The translations under genes were made by a program, and so were the position numbers. From Curtobacterium citreum (GTDB lineage Bacteria; Actinomycetota; Actinomycetes; Actinomycetales; Microbacteriaceae), in NCBI RefSeq assembly GCF_006715175.1, contig NZ_VFMQ01000001.1:1674001-1738000 (forward strand): 64,000 bases of DNA. The letters are read 5' to 3'. Positions 62,548 through 64,000 of the stretch are shown here, one piece after another; the first letter of the stretch is position 1; each line of letters opens with the position of its first letter. The notes beneath the pieces were generated by a model. It searched no databases and had not been told where the DNA came from. It saw nothing but the letters and a program-made list of their open reading frames with translations.

Positions 62548-63453
62548 TCAGGGGGTGACCATGCCGCCGTTGACGTTGAGGGTCTCGCCGACGACGTAGC
62601 TCGACTCCTGCGAGGCGAGGAACACGTAGGCGGGGGCGAGCTCGGCAGGCTGCGCGGCGCGGCCCATCGGTGACTCGCTGCTGCCGAACTCGGGCAGCGA
62701 CTCGGGGTCGACACCACCGCTCGGCTGCAGGACGGTCCAGGTGGGCCCCGGAGCGACGACGTTCACGCGGATCCCGCGCTCCACGAGGAGCTGCGAGAGC
62801 CCCTTCGAGAAGTTGTTGATCGCGCCCTTCGACGCCGCGTAGTCGAGCCGGTCGGGCGCGGGCTTGTACGCCTCCATCGACGCGGTCGTCGTGATCGTCG
62901 ACCCGGGCTCGAGGTGCGGCAGTGCGGCCTTGACGAGCCGGAACAACCCGAACACGTTGACGTCGAACGTCGCCTCGAACTGCTCGTCGGTGATGTCGAG
63001 CAGGTCCGGCTGCCAGCGCTGCTTGCCCGCGACGCTGACGACGGTGTCGATGCCGCCGAGCTCCGCGACCGCCCGCTCGACGAGCTGCCCGGCGTACGCC
63101 TTGTCCCGGAGGTCACCGGGCACCGTCACGGCACGACGACCGGCCGCCTCGACCTGCTCGACCACGTGGTCGGCGTCCGACTGCTCCTCGGGCAGGTATG
63201 CCAGGACGACGTCGGCGCCCTCGCGGGCGAAGGCGATCGCGACGGCCGCGCCGATGCCGGAGTCGCCGCCGGTGATCACCGCACGGCGACCCTCCAGGCG
63301 TCCAGTGCCCCGGTAGGAGTCCTCACCGAGGTCCGGCACGGGCGTCATCGCGGACTGCAGGCCCGGCTCGTCCTGGGTCTGCGGCTCCGGAGAGACGTCC
63401 GGGTAGCGCGTCCGCGGGTCGCCGAACGCGTACTGGTCGATCGGCCCGGTCAC
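62548..63453 (-). CDS. Short-chain dehydrogenase/reductase (YhdF/YdaD-like)
   Basis: 301 aa. Classical SDR with NAD(P)-binding TGGDSGIGAAVAIAFAREGA, catalytic Tyr/Lys in LDYAASKGAINN and the Ser in TTTASMEAY. The N-terminal 45-residue extension (PDVSPEPQTQDEPGLQSAMTP) marks the group of general-stress SDRs. GTG 63453 overlaps the alcohol dehydrogenase stop by 4 nt. Substrate unknown. Confidence 0.92.
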   Translation of the reverse strand: MTGPIDQYAFGDPRTRYPDVSPEPQTQDEPGLQSAMTPVPDLGEDSYRGTGRLEGRRAVITGGDSGIGAAVAIAFAREGADVVLAYLPEEQSDADHVVEQVEAAGRRAVTVPGDLRDKAYAGQLVERAVAELGGIDTVVSVAGKQRWQPDLLDITDEQFEATFDVNVFGLFRLVKAALPHLEPGSTITTTASMEAYKPAPDRLDYAASKGAINNFSKGLSQLLVERGIRVNVVAPGPTWTVLQPSGGVDPESLPEFGSSESPMGRAAQPAELAPAYVFLASQESSYVVGETLNVNGGMVTP

Positions 63454-64000
63454 TCCGCGACCTCCAGCTCGACCTTGACCCAGCCCGGCTCGCGACGGTC
63501 GAAGGCCTCGTACGCCTCGATCGCCGAACCGACCGGCTCGTGCTCGGTGATGAGCGCCGTCGGGTCGAACTGCCCCGACGCCACGAGGTCGATGAGCGGC
63601 GGCGTCACCGAGTGGTGGTCGCAGTTGCCCATCCGGATCATCAGGTTCTTGTTCATCGCCTGCCCGATCGGGTAGCGCTCCGCCGTCGGGCCGTACACGC
63701 CGATGATGCCGATCCGGCCGTACTTCGCGACCGAGGCCACGGCCCACTGCGCGACCTGCGACGGACCGTCGCCGGGCTTCCACTGCTCGAGGTCGCCGAA
63801 GCCGTCCGGGGACGCGTCCGGCGCGACCTGCTGGACCTCGGCGTCGAACTGCGCGGCCTGCTCGTCGGACACCGCCGCCGGGCCGCGCTTCGGGCGCTCG
63901 GCGTCGACCCCGACGGCGTCGATCACGGCGTCCGCGCCGATGCCGTTGGTCAGGTCCATGATCGCCTGCACGGGGTCCTCGCGGTTGTAGTCGACCACTT
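63450..64000 (-). CDS. Zinc-dependent alcohol dehydrogenase, partial at window edge
   Basis: C-terminal 183 residues of an MDR-family dehydrogenase. NGIGADAVIDAVG is the late part of the Rossmann domain; GRIGIIGVYGPTAERYPIGQAMNKNL and the WVKVEL tail fit the glutathione-independent formaldehyde dehydrogenase-like group. The insert after VGVDAERP is typical of that group. The N-terminal zinc site lies outside the window. Co-translated with the SDR gene. Confidence 0.85.
   Translation of the reverse strand, partial: VVDYNREDPVQAIMDLTNGIGADAVIDAVGVDAERPKRGPAAVSDEQAAQFDAEVQQVAPDASPDGFGDLEQWKPGDGPSQVAQWAVASVAKYGRIGIIGVYGPTAERYPIGQAMNKNLMIRMGNCDHHSVTPPLIDLVASGQFDPTALITEHEPVGSAIEAYEAFDRREPGWVKVELEVAE

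Overview
The window is 64 kb of very GC-rich actinobacterial DNA. It has many GTG starts, stacked 4-nt start/stop overlaps, a FasR-fabD-fabH-acpP-fabF block with aceE beside it, a DUF3145 gene, and leaderless-type promoters (TANNNT exactly 6 nt before GTG). Together these point to Microbacteriaceae; Curtobacterium is my best guess, but the genus is inference. No CRISPR array, rRNA or prophage was seen.

Layout. 0-3.4 kb: the end of a dGTPase gene, then dnaG. 3.4-11.4 kb: a peptide-type ABC transporter operon (lipoprotein, two permeases, a fused double ATPase, a third ATPase) ending in a 2-hydroxyacid dehydrogenase. 11.5-18.2 kb: tRNA-Asn, a lipoprotein, peptide deformylase, a DMT-like membrane protein, a GT4 glycosyltransferase, a CAT-anticodon tRNA, an AI-2E family protein, DUF1684 and DUF3145. 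18.3-26.1 kb (minus strand): aceE, fasR and the fatty-acid initiation genes. 26.3-27.8 kb: AhpE-type peroxiredoxin and an alpha/beta hydrolase. 27.8-32.4 kb (minus strand): a phosphopantetheinyl transferase, a carrier protein, an acyl-CoA-dehydrogenase-like flavoprotein, an amino acid:[carrier protein] ligase and a two-domain alpha/beta hydrolase. The last four genes are joined by 4-nt overlaps. This is the best candidate for an undescribed pathway.

32.4-46.5 kb: secreted His-rich protein, aldo/keto reductase, APC permease, two acyl-CoA synthetases, MarR regulator, tRNA-Val, AraC regulator, KatG, DUF2231 and a VIT-family transporter. Within it are two copies of an unrecognised two-gene microprotein module: a 48-49 aa membrane peptide followed by a 53 aa protein. 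Each copy is preceded by the same 15-bp palindrome at the same distance from an ATG. 46.5-51.6 kb: a two-component system followed by a ferric-reductase-like flavocytochrome, an FMN-binding protein and ApbE, forming an extracytoplasmic flavin electron-transfer unit.

51.7-61.8 kb: a 10.1-kb Tn552-like transposon inserted into a VOC-family gene, with a 7-bp target duplication. It carries a resolvase, a DDE transposase and an AAA ATPase, plus cargo: PadR with a membrane protein, LysR with a TDT transporter, and two unknown genes. It has a third, internal transposon end and a second resolvase gene that is itself split by a 1,264-bp IS3-family element. 61.8-64 kb: the 3' part of the VOC gene, a 46-aa gene, a short-chain dehydrogenase and a partial zinc alcohol dehydrogenase.
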